A stretch of 37,681 bases of DNA from CAYGKP01 sp964350605 (GCA_964350605.1 CAYGKP010000003.1:1-37681), one strand, 5' to 3'; shown: positions 29,715 to 37,681, counted from the stretch's first letter. Notes: a model not told the origin generated them from the sequence alone. Numbers and translations: made by a program.

Positions 29715-30785
29715 TTATTGAAGCGGCACCATCCAGCCGAGCTCGTCGGCGACGAGGCCCATTTTCACGTCGCTCAGGTATTGCAACGCGCGCTGTGAGA
29801 AACCACGTTTCTCTACCGGCGGCAAATCATAGTCTTTCCCTCCGAAGTTAATCGTCGAGATGGGCGAGATGGTCGCTGCCGTGCCCGTTCCGAAGGCATC
29901 GTTGAGCTTGCCGACCTCGTGAGCGGCAATGACTTCCTCGACACTGATATCCCGCTCTTCGAACGGAACACCCCAGTGGGCCGCGAGTTCCTTGACGCTC
30001 TGGCGGGTTACGCCTTCGAGAATCGATGAATTGTCGGTGCTCGGGGTTACGATACGTCCGTCGATTTCGAACATGACGTTCATGGTGCCCGCCTCCTCGA
30101 AGTGCTTGTGCTCGACCGAATCGGTCCACAAAATCTGCTCGTAGCCCGCCTTTTGAGCATTAAGCGTCGGCAGGAGCGAGGCAGCGTAATTGCCCCCCGT
30201 CTTGACGTTGCCGATTCCGCCGCGGCACGCACGAACGTACTTGGTCTCGACGCGAACCTTAACGGCTCCCGCATAGTAGCTCGCTACTGGCGAGGTAATG
30301 ATGAAGAACGAATAGGACTTCGAAGGCGCAACGCCCAAATGAATGTCCGTCGCGATCATGAAAGGGCGGACATACAGGCTATTGCCGGGCTTTTTTGGGA
30401 TCCAAGCTGAATCGACCTCGAGGAGTGCTTCCAGGCTTTCGAGGAAGGTTTCCTCGGGCAAAGTGGGCATGCAGAGGCGTTCGGCCGAAACGTTCAAACG
30501 GCGCGCGTGCATTTCGGGGCGGAACATCGCGATCTGCCCGCTGGGTTGGCGGAAGGCTTTCAGTCCCTCAAAAATGGATTGGCCGTAGTGGAGAACCACT
30601 GACGAGGGGTGCATCTGAATCGAGCCAAACGGCACAATGCGGGGCACACCCCACTCGCCGTTAGCGTAGTCGATACAAAGCATGTGATCGGAGAATTGGC
30701 GACCGAAGACCAACTTGTCTTCGTCCAATTCGCCGAGGCGCGATTGCGAGGCGCGCTCGATGTCGATATCCAGAACCCGTGCCAT
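29715..30785 (-). CDS. ilvE: Branched-chain amino acid aminotransferase
   Basis: 356 aa fold-type IV PLP enzyme that interconverts Leu, Ile and Val with their 2-oxo acids. Motifs are HYGQSIFEGLKAFR (about 67-79), LYVRPFMIATD, and the PLP Lys in GNVKTGGNYAAS (K195), then EEAGTMNVMFEIDG, GVTRQSV and the phosphate-binding GTGTAATISPI. Length and motifs fit the eukaryotic-like BCAT branch common in Bacteroidota. It is probably monocistronic, with a TACCTTG box 20 nt upstream of its ATG. The dtd-MazG pair lies behind it on the same strand, 78 nt away. Confidence 0.96.
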   Translation of the reverse strand: MARVLDIDIERASQSRLGELDEDKLVFGRQFSDHMLCIDYANGEWGVPRIVPFGSIQMHPSSVVLHYGQSIFEGLKAFRQPSGQIAMFRPEMHARRLNVSAERLCMPTLPEETFLESLEALLEVDSAWIPKKPGNSLYVRPFMIATDIHLGVAPSKSYSFFIITSPVASYYAGAVKVRVETKYVRACRGGIGNVKTGGNYAASLLPTLNAQKAGYEQILWTDSVEHKHFEEAGTMNVMFEIDGRIVTPSTDNSSILEGVTRQSVKELAAHWGVPFEERDISVEEVIAAHEVGKLNDAFGTGTAATISPISTINFGGKDYDLPPVEKRGFSQRALQYLSDVKMGLVADELGWMVPLQ

Positions 30786-30805
30786 TTTTTAAGTAAACGA
30801 GGGCG

Positions 30806-30812
30806 CAAGGTA
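30806..30812 (-). promoter_or_regulatory. TACCTTG box upstream of ilvE
   Basis: On the minus strand TACCTTG lies 20 nt before the ATG, with a TTG about 23 nt further upstream as a possible -33 element. Confidence 0.35.
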
Positions 30813-30863
30813 GGAAGTTTCAGGTAAGGGAAGTACAATCGAATGCCCTCTTCCTGGTGAAAA

Positions 30864-31208
30864 TCAAGGCTTCAGCTTGGGATGCTGCTTGTGGCGGTCC
30901 TTGTCGCGCTGGGTCTTTTTCGCCAGGCTGGCGGTGAGGGCCTCCTCCAGGTTGGTGCCCGTCTGGTTGGCTAGACAGATCAGCACGAAAAGGATGTCGG
31001 CCATCTCCTCGCCCAAATCCCTGCTGGCTTCCTCGGCGTTCTTGAACGATTGCTCGCCATACTTGCGCGCAATCAAGCGGGCCAATTCACCCACCTCTTC
31101 GGTCAGTAAGGCCATGTTTGTCAGCTCGTTGAAATAGCGAACGCCGTGGGTTTGAATCCACTCATCGACGATGGATTGGGCTTCCGATAGGGTCATTGTG
31201 GTACTCAT
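30864..31208 (-). CDS. MazG-like nucleotide pyrophosphohydrolase
   Basis: 114 aa, all-alpha NTP-PPase of the MazG/dUTPase-like superfamily, which hydrolyses non-canonical or surplus NTPs to NMP and pyrophosphate. The metal-binding pattern is LLTEEVGELARLIARKYG (EExxE) and, further on, LGEEMADILFVLICLAN (ExxD). Its single domain and length match the small MazG-like type. The start codon overlaps the dtd stop codon as ATGA, so the two are translationally coupled in one operon. The tail is Lys-rich (QRDKDRHKQHPKLKP). Confidence 0.92.
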   Translation of the reverse strand: MSTTMTLSEAQSIVDEWIQTHGVRYFNELTNMALLTEEVGELARLIARKYGEQSFKNAEEASRDLGEEMADILFVLICLANQTGTNLEEALTASLAKKTQRDKDRHKQHPKLKP

Positions 31209-31657
31209 TGTTTGGTTTTTGTGTCGATCACCAAGGTGACGGGACCGTCGTTTTGCAGGTGGACTTGCATGTCGGCCCCGAAACGTCCCCGCGCGATCCG
31301 CCCGGGCAATAGGGATTCGAAATGGGCCACGGTTTGTTCGTACAATCCCTCAGCGATCTCGGGCGGTGCGGCGCGCATCCAGGACGGGCGGTTGCCTTTC
31401 TTGTAATCGGCCAGCAGGGTGAACTGGCTGACAAGCAGGAGCTTTCCTCCCACTTCTTCGAGCGAGCGGTTCATCTGGCCCGCCTTATCGGCGAACAACC
31501 GCAGACCAATGACCTTTCGGGCTAGCCATTCCCAGTCCATCGGTCCATCGTCGGGGGCAAAGCCCAGGAGCACCAGGTAGCCTTGCTCGATGGTGCCGAC
31601 CACGTTCCCATCAACTTCGACACGGGCTGTCAGACAACGTTGGATCACCGCTCGCAC
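31205..31657 (-). CDS. dtd: D-aminoacyl-tRNA deacylase
   Basis: 150 aa from GTG 31657 (the family N-terminus is MRAVIQR; the longer frame upstream has no family sequence). It removes D-amino acids mischarged to tRNA and also edits Gly-tRNA-Ala. Hallmarks are SQFTLLADYKKGNRPSW (the SQxT motif, about 77-93) and the cross-subunit Gly-cisPro motif in NDGPVT (about 136-141). Full length for the family. It is the first gene of a two-gene operon with the MazG-like pyrophosphohydrolase; both protect against aberrant nucleotides or aminoacyl products. A TATCTTTTG box lies 4 nt upstream of the GTG. Confidence 0.95.
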   Translation of the reverse strand: MRAVIQRCLTARVEVDGNVVGTIEQGYLVLLGFAPDDGPMDWEWLARKVIGLRLFADKAGQMNRSLEEVGGKLLLVSQFTLLADYKKGNRPSWMRAAPPEIAEGLYEQTVAHFESLLPGRIARGRFGADMQVHLQNDGPVTLVIDTKTKQ

Positions 31658-31661
31658 GGGG

Positions 31662-31670
31662 CAAAAGATA
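31662..31670 (-). promoter_or_regulatory. TATCTTTTG box abutting dtd
   Basis: On the minus strand TATCTTTTG (one extra base compared with TAnnTTTG) ends 4 nt before the GTG start of dtd. Confidence 0.4.
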
Positions 31671-31722
31671 GGGAAGATACCCACACAACGCGCTTCCAGG
31701 GGGCGACCCCTTCGGGCTTTCG

Positions 31723-31729
31723 TACCTTG
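31723..31729 (+). promoter_or_regulatory. TACCTTG box abutting the 902-aa gene
   Basis: TACCTTG ends 6 nt before GTG 31736, mirroring the dtd box on the other strand within the same 78-nt divergent gap. Confidence 0.35.
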
Positions 31730-31735
31730 CAGACC

Positions 31736-34444
31736 GTGCGAAAACTTTTGGTCTATCTCTCGCTGGCGGCGTTGGCCGTTGCTGGGTACTACGGCTATCG
31801 CTGGTATCAACAACACCAACGCGCCCAGGGCATCTGGACGCTGATTCCTGACGACGCCATCGGGGTGGTCGAAATCGACGATGCCTTGACCCAATGGGAC
31901 CTGTTGAACGGGGCCCCCGCAGGTCAGCGGCTGTTGGGTCACCCACAACTCAAGTCGTTCGCGTCCGATGCGCGAAAGGTCATTGCCTTGGCCAAGTCCG
32001 AAGCCCCGGGGTTTGAGAAATATTTCGTGGGCCAGCAGGTCGCCTTCAGCATCCACCCCACCGAAGAGCAACAACTGGCGGCGCTGATCTACCTGCCACT
32101 CAACAAGCGGCAGCGCGAGGCGGCGAGTGATCTACTGCTCAGTTGGTCCCAGGACCAGACGATGGGCTTGACCCCCCACCAATTCGGCGGGCGGTCGGGC
32201 TACAAAAGCAGTAAAGGGTGGTGCATCCTCATTGAGCAGGAGACCTTGGTGCTGTCGCCCTCGGCATCGTTGTTCGACCATTTCCTTCAGCAAGTCGACC
32301 TGGAGCGCGAGACCCATCCCTTGGCCGAACGAAAGAGAGCTTTCGACCGCAGTTCGACCAGCGCGAGCCCGGTGTTGGTCTACCTCCAATTCTCGGCCAT
32401 GCGACAAGCCTTGGGCTTCAGCGCGGCGGACAAGAACCAGAGTTTCCCAGTTGTCAGCGCGATGGCCCAGGATGGGTTCTATGGCCTGGAAGTCAACGGC
32501 GATCAACTCAAGCTGACGGGCTTCAGTCGCCCAGGCGCGGAGACTGTTAGTCAGGTCGAGGCGTTTGAAGGTCAAGGGGCTGGCTCGAATGAAATCTTGG
32601 CCTTGTGCCCCACGCGTACGGCGGTGTTCTATGGCCTGCACTTCACGCGGTCCGATGCCCTGAAGGACGGCCTCAAGAAGTATTGGTGGGACCAACACCT
32701 GGGGGTCACCGACAAGTGGGACATGATCGAGCAAACCTTTGGGGCCGACATGGAAACCTTCCACGGATTGTTGGGTGGTCAGGCTGCGCTTGCCGTGGTG
32801 CCGCGCGAGGATGGTTCGACCGATCGGCTGGCTTTTTTCCGCTGCGAGGATGTGCAGGCGGTGCAAGCCTTCATGGCAAAACTGAAGACAGACACCAGCA
32901 GTGAAAAATTCTCGGGTGTGGAGATCGTGCCCTTGGACGCGGAAGACTTTCCTTCGGCGGTGTTTGGTCCGCCGTTCGGGTCATTTGGGGGGCAATGTGC
33001 GTACCTATTTTGGGAAGACCTGCTGGTCGTCGGAAATTCGACCAGTGCCCTGCGTCTCTGGCGCGATGACTTGGCGCGCGACGAGGTATGGGGCAAATCG
33101 GTCCGCTTCAATCGCTTTGCCGAGAAGAATCTCTCGTCGGGGAATGTGACTTGCTTAGTCAATTTCGCGCATGCGTTGCCGCTGTTGGCGGGTGCCTGGG
33201 AACCTGGGCACAAGGACCTGATCGACTTGGAGGCATTTGCAATACTGGACATGGCCGCATTTCAGTGGGCCATGGAGGAGGGACAGGCCTACACGCGGTT
33301 GGCCGTGTCGCTGGGTGAGGGGCGGACGGTGGCCTTACCAGAAGTGGCCGACGCACCGGAACTGGGGGAGGCCCAACGTTACGAGCTACCTGCTACTGTC
33401 ACCTCGCCCGTGTTCCTGGCTAAGAACCATGTGGATGGGACTTGGGAGATGGTCGTGCAGGACGAGCGCAATCGCCTCTATCTGCTCTCGCCCAAGGGAA
33501 AACGCCTCTGGGAGTACGAATTGGATGGCCCACTGGTCAGCGAGGTATTGCAGATCGATCGCTACAAAAACCGCAAGCTGCAACTGCTGCTTTCCACCCG
33601 CCACAAGGTGTATTGCATCGACCGATTGGGTCGGAAGGTGGAGCACTTCCCCTTCTCGGTGAAACACGACATCGAGAGTTGGAACGTGCTCGACTACGAC
33701 GGCTCGAAGAACTACCGCATTCTGCTTTCGAGCCCCGAGGGGGACTTGTACCTCTACAACGTCGAGGGTAAAAACTTGGAGGGCTGGCGGCCCTTCCGGA
33801 TTGGCGGAAAACCGGCTGTGCCGCCGCGTCACGTGCGGGTGGGGAAATCGGATTACATCCTGGGCCTGACGGCTTCGGGTTCGCTGCATGCCATGGAGCG
33901 AAAGGGCGCGTTGGGGAAGGGCTTCCCTTTCACCTTCGGGCCGCTGTCTGATGCGGGGTGGGTGATCCGCAACACGGGCAAGGCCTCGACCAGCTTTGTG
34001 GGGGTCATCACCGAGGCGAAACAACTGCTGCGCGTCAACTTCCTGGGCGAGCGTCAGACGAGTGCAGTGGTGCCCGCCGCGGAAGGAACCTTATCCCTTC
34101 AACTCCTGACCGATCAGCGGGACAAGCGTTTCGCAATTGCGCGGGTCGAAACCGAGCGGTTCAGCGTACTGGGCGAGAAGCTGAACCAGATTTTCGAGGT
34201 GAAGGGCACCTACTCGGGCAAGGAGAAGGTGCAATACCACGCCTTCAAGGAGTGGGAGCTGTTCACGCTTTGGAGCCCCGCAGATGGTTCGGTGAAGCTC
34301 TACGATGCGAGCGGGAAGAGCCTGCTCGCCGAGCCTCTCAAGTCGACCCAGCGCCCGACCCTCGGCTACGACGAGAAGAACCACGCCGCCGTCCTCTACC
34401 TGGTGGAAGGCAAGGAGGTTGTGGTGGTGAAGCTCGAACTCTAG
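31736..34444 (+). CDS. Membrane-anchored hypothetical protein, DUF3352-like N-part and propeller-like C-part
   Basis: 902 aa from GTG 31736, which puts the membrane anchor (KLLVYLSLAALAVAGYYGYR, residues 3-22) at the N-terminus; the longer frame upstream lies opposite dtd. The large extracytoplasmic part starts with WTLIPDDAIGVVEIDDALTQ, a pattern resembling DUF3352-type proteins, and runs to about residue 545. The last 350 residues have repeated strands such as MVVQDERNRLYLLSPKGKRL, LLSSPEGDLYLYNVEGKNL and GLTASGSLHAMERKGALGKG, which look like beta-propeller blades. No catalytic motif is seen. It is probably a periplasmic, inner-membrane-tethered protein. The gene ends 3 nt before the convergent metZ stop codon. 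Confidence 0.82.
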   Translation: MRKLLVYLSLAALAVAGYYGYRWYQQHQRAQGIWTLIPDDAIGVVEIDDALTQWDLLNGAPAGQRLLGHPQLKSFASDARKVIALAKSEAPGFEKYFVGQQVAFSIHPTEEQQLAALIYLPLNKRQREAASDLLLSWSQDQTMGLTPHQFGGRSGYKSSKGWCILIEQETLVLSPSASLFDHFLQQVDLERETHPLAERKRAFDRSSTSASPVLVYLQFSAMRQALGFSAADKNQSFPVVSAMAQDGFYGLEVNGDQLKLTGFSRPGAETVSQVEAFEGQGAGSNEILALCPTRTAVFYGLHFTRSDALKDGLKKYWWDQHLGVTDKWDMIEQTFGADMETFHGLLGGQAALAVVPREDGSTDRLAFFRCEDVQAVQAFMAKLKTDTSSEKFSGVEIVPLDAEDFPSAVFGPPFGSFGGQCAYLFWEDLLVVGNSTSALRLWRDDLARDEVWGKSVRFNRFAEKNLSSGNVTCLVNFAHALPLLAGAWEPGHKDLIDLEAFAILDMAAFQWAMEEGQAYTRLAVSLGEGRTVALPEVADAPELGEAQRYELPATVTSPVFLAKNHVDGTWEMVVQDERNRLYLLSPKGKRLWEYELDGPLVSEVLQIDRYKNRKLQLLLSTRHKVYCIDRLGRKVEHFPFSVKHDIESWNVLDYDGSKNYRILLSSPEGDLYLYNVEGKNLEGWRPFRIGGKPAVPPRHVRVGKSDYILGLTASGSLHAMERKGALGKGFPFTFGPLSDAGWVIRNTGKASTSFVGVITEAKQLLRVNFLGERQTSAVVPAAEGTLSLQLLTDQRDKRFAIARVETERFSVLGEKLNQIFEVKGTYSGKEKVQYHAFKEWELFTLWSPADGSVKLYDASGKSLLAEPLKSTQRPTLGYDEKNHAAVLYLVEGKEVVVVKLEL

Positions 34445-34447
34445 TCC

Positions 34448-35635
34448 TTACTTCGACTTCGCGAGCGCCGCTTCGACCTCTGAAATGATGTCGTCGATGT
34501 GCTCCAATCCCGTCGAAATCCGAATGAGGCCCGGCGCGATGCCCACGGCCATCCGCTCGTCCTCGCTCAATTTGGAGTGCGTCGTCGAAGCCGGATGGGT
34601 CACAATCGTCCGCGTATCGCCCAAGTTCGCCGTGTGCGACAAGCGCTCGATCGAGTCGAGGAATTTGCGACCCCGCGCGATGCCGCCCTTGACCGCAAAG
34701 GTCACGATGCCGCCGCCGGCCTTCATCTGCTTTTTCGCCAAGGCGTGTTGCGGGTGCGAGGGCAGGAACGGGTACTTGACCCACTCCACTTCGGGATGGC
34801 CTTCCAGGTGCGTGGCCAGCTTGAGGGCGTTCTCGCAATGGCGATCCATGCGAACCGCCAGCGTCTCAAGACTCTTGGTAAGCACCCACGCATTGAACGG
34901 CGACATCGCCGGACCCGAGTGGCGGGCGAAGAAGCGCACCTTCGGGAGCAATTCGTTCGAGCAGAGAATCACCCCGCCGATCACGCGGCCCTGGCCGTCG
35001 ATGAACTTGGTGGCCGAGTGGGTCACGATATCGACGCCGAATTTTGCGGGTTGTTGCAGGTAGGGGGTGGCAAAGCAGTTGTCGACGTTTACTAGGATGC
35101 CGCGTGGCTTGGCGATCTTCATGAGCCACTCCAAATCGATCAGGTCGAGCGACGGGTTCGAGGGCGTCTCCAGGAAGATCATCTTGGTATTCGGCTGGAT
35201 GGCCGCCTCCCAGGTCTCCGGCTTGTCGATGTCCACGTATGTATGCTCGATGCCCCAACGCGGGAAAATCTGCGTGAGGATCTGGTGGGTCGAGCCGAAG
35301 ACCGAGCGCGAGACCAAAATGTGATCGCCCTTGTCGAGGAACGCCGCCATGCTGGTGAACACCGCCGACATGCCCGACGCGGTGGCAAAGCCTGTGTCGA
35401 GGCCTTCCAACTTGGCCATCTTCTCGATGAACTCGGTGACCGTGGGGTTCGAGAAGCGCGAGTAGATGTTGCCCGGCTCCTCGTCGGCAAACAGGGAGCG
35501 GGCTTGCTCTGCGTCCTCGAAGATGAAGGACGAGGTCAGATACAGGGGCGTGGAGTGCTCGCGGAAATCGCTGCGCTCGGTTTGATGGCGAATCGCGATG
35601 GATTCGAAGTGCTCGAAGGGTTTCTCTTGGCTCAT
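34448..35635 (-). CDS. metZ: O-succinylhomoserine sulfhydrylase / cystathionine gamma-synthase family (MetZ-like)
   Basis: 395 aa from ATG 35635 (upstream codons lie opposite or within osmC). Cys/Met-metabolism PLP enzyme that makes homocysteine directly from an activated homoserine and sulfide. Motifs are NIYSRFSNPTVTEFIEKMAK, TASGMSAVFTSMAAFLDKGD, ETPSNPSLDLIDL, VNVDNCFATPYLQ, the PLP Lys in HSATKFIDGQGRVIGG (K210), and SRSVFGST. The MSPFNAWVLTKSLETLAVRM segment favours MetZ over MetB, but the acyl-homoserine substrate is not proven. It starts 1 nt after the osmC stop codon, and the siroheme reductase gene divergent from osmC would supply its sulfide. Confidence 0.92.
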   Translation of the reverse strand: MSQEKPFEHFESIAIRHQTERSDFREHSTPLYLTSSFIFEDAEQARSLFADEEPGNIYSRFSNPTVTEFIEKMAKLEGLDTGFATASGMSAVFTSMAAFLDKGDHILVSRSVFGSTHQILTQIFPRWGIEHTYVDIDKPETWEAAIQPNTKMIFLETPSNPSLDLIDLEWLMKIAKPRGILVNVDNCFATPYLQQPAKFGVDIVTHSATKFIDGQGRVIGGVILCSNELLPKVRFFARHSGPAMSPFNAWVLTKSLETLAVRMDRHCENALKLATHLEGHPEVEWVKYPFLPSHPQHALAKKQMKAGGGIVTFAVKGGIARGRKFLDSIERLSHTANLGDTRTIVTHPASTTHSKLSEDERMAVGIAPGLIRISTGLEHIDDIISEVEAALAKSK

Positions 35636-35636
35636 G

Positions 35637-36065
35637 CTAAACAGGTTGCACGTCCAATTGGACGAGGCTCCAGGTAATGTTGGTGGTGGCTTCCAGGTGC
35701 TTGTGCACCGAACAGTATTTCTCGGTCGACAGCTTGATGGCCTTCTCGGCATTGGCAGTCGGCACCGCGGTGGGCAGGATGAATTCCAGGTTGATGTCAG
35801 TAAAGAGCGAGGGAACCACATTCGGTTCACGCTGGCCGTTCGCCTTGACGCGGTACCAGGCCGGCTCGGTTTTCATCTTCTTTAAGATGGACAGCACGTC
35901 CATCGAACTGCAGGCCGCCAGCGAGGCCAACAGCAACTGCATGGGGCGCATGCCCAGGCCCTCGCCGCCGAAGTCTGGCGAGCCGTCGAGTTGCACGCGG
36001 ATGCCTTCATCGTTGCGCGCCTCCAGGTGCAGTGCGGAATTTTTGCGGTCGAGGGTGATTTCCAT
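35637..36065 (-). CDS. OsmC/Ohr family protein
   Basis: 142 aa, cytoplasmic. OsmC-fold proteins are thiol peroxidases acting on organic hydroperoxides through two Cys residues. Both are present: LLLASLAACSSMDVLSILKK (Cys near 52) and STEKYCSVHKHLEATTNI (Cys near 117). The GGEGLGMRPMQLLLASLAAC region fits the YhfA/OsmC-like branch. It is the first gene of a tight pair with metZ (1 nt between genes), so it may protect or accompany thiol and sulfur metabolism, an inference from position. No strong promoter box is seen in the 200-nt divergent region on this strand. Confidence 0.92.
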   Translation of the reverse strand: MEITLDRKNSALHLEARNDEGIRVQLDGSPDFGGEGLGMRPMQLLLASLAACSSMDVLSILKKMKTEPAWYRVKANGQREPNVVPSLFTDINLEFILPTAVPTANAEKAIKLSTEKYCSVHKHLEATTNITWSLVQLDVQPV

Positions 36066-36227
36066 AAGAGCGGGAATGGCGGGGCGAAACTACGGCCTTT
36101 GCTGGGATGCGCCGCAGTGTTTGGCTTGGCAACCCATCTTGGCAGAATATTCTTTCGTTTTTATGCGAGGAAAACGGCTGTTAGGCACAGAAAGTTTTCA
36201 AAGATCGAACTTTTGCCGAAGAAAGTT

Positions 36228-36235
36228 TAGTTTTG
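36228..36235 (+). promoter_or_regulatory. TAnnTTTG -7 box of the siroheme reductase gene
   Basis: TAGTTTTG matches the consensus exactly and ends 30 nt before ATG 36266, giving a leader of about 24 nt. The 200-nt divergent region (36066-36265) shows no riboswitch I can recognise. Confidence 0.5.
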
Positions 36236-36265
36236 TAGTCACATTCGAGCGCAACCAGATCCGCC

Positions 36266-37681
36266 ATGAGCGACCTTCAACTTTCTGAAAAAATCGATTC
36301 CCGCGCCCAGGAGGACATCCTGGACCTCAACGCGAAGATTCAATCCTTCCTGACCGGTGAGCAGGATGAGGAACGCTTCCGTGCGTTCCGCTTGGCGCGC
36401 GGTGTCTATGGCCAACGCCAAGAGGGTGTGCAGATGATCCGCATCAAGCTGCCCTATGGGCGTGTCAGCGCGGCGCAGCTCGTGAAAATCGCCGACGTGT
36501 CGGACAAATACGCGTCGGGCAACCTGCACGCGACCACGCGCCAGGACATTCAGATTCACTACGTCAAGCTGGCCGAGTCGCCGCTGGTCTGGGCCGAGTT
36601 GGAAGAGGAGGGAGTGACCCTGCGCGAAGCCTGTGGCAACACCGTTCGTAACGTGACCGCTTCGCCTTTTGCGGGCATCGACCCCGAGGAGGCCTTCGAT
36701 GTGAGCCCTTATGCCCACGCATTCTACGAGTACTTCCTGCGCAACCCGATTTGCCAGGAAATGGGCCGCAAGTTCAAGGTCGCCTTCTCGACCTCGCAGA
36801 AGGACTACGGCTTCACCTTCATGCACGATTTGGGTTTCATCCCCAAAATCGAGGGTGGCCAGCGTGGCTTCGAAGTGCGCGTCGGAGGTGGCCTCGGTTC
36901 GCAGCCCCGCATCGCGGACGTGGCCTACGACTTCCTGCCTGTTGACGAGTTTATTCCGTTCGCGGAAGCAGTGCTTCGGGTATTCGACCGCTACGGCGAA
37001 CGCGCTTCTCGCGGCAAAGCGCGGATGAAGTTCCTCCTCAAGAACCTCGGTCTCGAAGAATTCATGTCATTGGTAGAGGAGCAGAAGAAGGCCGTCATCA
37101 ACAAGACCTATGCGGTGGACGTCGCGGCGTACGATACGCCCGTTCCTGCCAGCCGCACCGACTTCCCTGTCGAGCAGCCAACCGACGCGAAGAAGTACGC
37201 CGCGTGGCGCGAAGTGAACGTCTTCGAGCAGAAGCAAGCAGGGTACTACGCGGTGACCATCAAGCTGCCGCAAGGCGACATGAAGACCGACACGGCCCGC
37301 AAGTTCGCGGACATCATCTCGGAAGGCTTTGCTGCCGACGACATCCGCGTGACGGTCAATCAGGGCTACCTACTCAAGTACACGCCGGAGGCTGCACTGG
37401 TTGGTCTGTTCAACCGCCTCGACGCGCTGGGCCTGGCTGAGCCGGGCTTTGACACCACTGCGGACATCACCGCGTGCCCCGGCACCGACACCTGCAACTT
37501 GGGCATCGCCAGTTCGATGGGCGCAGCCGCGGAGTTGGAGCGTGTGATTCTCACCGAGTACCCCGAACTGATCCGAAACCGCGACATCAAGATCAAAATC
37601 TCGGGTTGCATGAATGCCTGTGGCCAGCACAACATCGCGCAGATCGGCTTCCAGGGCATGACCATCAAGGCCAAGGACGGT
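36266..37681 (+). CDS. Siroheme sulfite/nitrite reductase, 3' end outside the window
   Basis: The first 472 codons are open to the window edge with no stop. The enzyme reduces sulfite to sulfide (or nitrite to ammonia) by six electrons, using siroheme coupled to a 4Fe-4S cluster. Visible parts: ferredoxin-like half domain (about 50-120, MIRIKLPYGRVSAAQLVKIA), first siroheme-binding half with SGNLHATTRQDIQIHY and CGNTVRNVTASPFAG, a second ferredoxin-like half (GYYAVTIKLPQGDMKTD), and the cluster cysteines in TACPGTDTCNLG (Cx5C) and KISGCMNACGQH (Cx3C). The neighbouring divergent metZ, which consumes sulfide, favours sulfite reductase in assimilatory sulfur metabolism, but sulfite and nitrite enzymes cannot be firmly separated here. 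Confidence 0.93.
   Translation, partial: MSDLQLSEKIDSRAQEDILDLNAKIQSFLTGEQDEERFRAFRLARGVYGQRQEGVQMIRIKLPYGRVSAAQLVKIADVSDKYASGNLHATTRQDIQIHYVKLAESPLVWAELEEEGVTLREACGNTVRNVTASPFAGIDPEEAFDVSPYAHAFYEYFLRNPICQEMGRKFKVAFSTSQKDYGFTFMHDLGFIPKIEGGQRGFEVRVGGGLGSQPRIADVAYDFLPVDEFIPFAEAVLRVFDRYGERASRGKARMKFLLKNLGLEEFMSLVEEQKKAVINKTYAVDVAAYDTPVPASRTDFPVEQPTDAKKYAAWREVNVFEQKQAGYYAVTIKLPQGDMKTDTARKFADIISEGFAADDIRVTVNQGYLLKYTPEAALVGLFNRLDALGLAEPGFDTTADITACPGTDTCNLGIASSMGAAAELERVILTEYPELIRNRDIKIKISGCMNACGQHNIAQIGFQGMTIKAKDG

Noticed and set aside
31658..32074. N-terminal extension of the dtd frame to 32074
   Set aside because: Residues upstream of the VRAVIQRC start do not match the Dtd family and overlap the divergent 902-aa gene; GTG 31657 fits the family start exactly.
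35636..35830. N-terminal extension of the metZ frame to 35830
   Set aside because: It overlaps the osmC coding sequence in another frame, and MetZ begins at MSQEKPFEH.
1..37681. Mobile elements, phage, CRISPR, toxin-antitoxin or defence genes
   Set aside because: No transposase, integrase, recombinase, repeat-spacer array or recognisable toxin or nuclease cassette was found on either strand.

Overview
The window reads as a chromosomal segment of a free-living, Gram-negative member of the Bacteroidota with a fairly high G+C content (judged by eye, not computed). The lineage call rests on several things seen in the sequence: a type IX secretion (T9SS) type A sorting domain on a giant secreted glycoside hydrolase; a TPR / beta-propeller / carboxypeptidase-regulatory / OmpA protein with the PorE layout; a TonB receptor with an N-terminal regulatory-like domain; a PII protein with a Bacteroidota-type T-loop; repeated TAnnTTTG promoter boxes; and almost no Shine-Dalgarno sequences. 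I see no IS element, phage gene, integrase, CRISPR array or rRNA.

Layout. 1-100: 3' part of a tRNA-Cys and its terminator. 222-5118: housekeeping transport, with a SulP anion permease converging on a glnB-amt ammonium operon, then a small conserved-looking hypothetical. 5326-17278: an accessory cell-surface region. It has a small secreted helical protein and a 429-aa secreted beta-helix protein (+ strand). On the - strand follow an 839-aa protein made of two tandem copies of the same beta-helix unit and a 1582-aa T9SS-exported GH8 glycanase with DUF11 repeats. Across a palindrome-rich divergent intergenic region lies a TonB-dependent receptor. 17288-22229: small genes (secreted EEP nuclease/phosphatase, degenerate ion-channel-like membrane protein, lipoprotein-like protein, small membrane protein, TraB/GumN protein, MmcQ/YjbR protein, rhodanese). 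22390-26601: envelope functions (PorE-like OmpA-LysM protein, LpxH-like phosphoesterase, a 40-aa lipoprotein). 26615-31657: compact housekeeping genes (Nudix, rnhB overlapping gcvT, comB, ilvE, dtd and a MazG-like gene). 31736-37681: a large anchored hypothetical protein, then a sulfur-assimilation locus with metZ-osmC divergent from a siroheme sulfite/nitrite reductase that runs off the window.

The best candidate for something undescribed is the 5326-17278 surface region: single and tandem-duplicated beta-helix proteins, a small helical partner, a GH8 enzyme and a TonB receptor carrying an NCQNC motif, with inverted repeats in three of the upstream regions. A second theme is regulatory: TAnnTTTG-type -7 boxes lie only 4-9 nt before several start codons, which predicts leaderless or nearly leaderless mRNAs. 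Start codons were moved inward from the longest reading frame in ten genes (GH8, TonB receptor, TraB/GumN, MmcQ/YjbR, LpxH-like, rnhB, gcvT, dtd, the DUF3352-like gene and metZ), on the basis of signal peptides, family N-termini or promoter positions.
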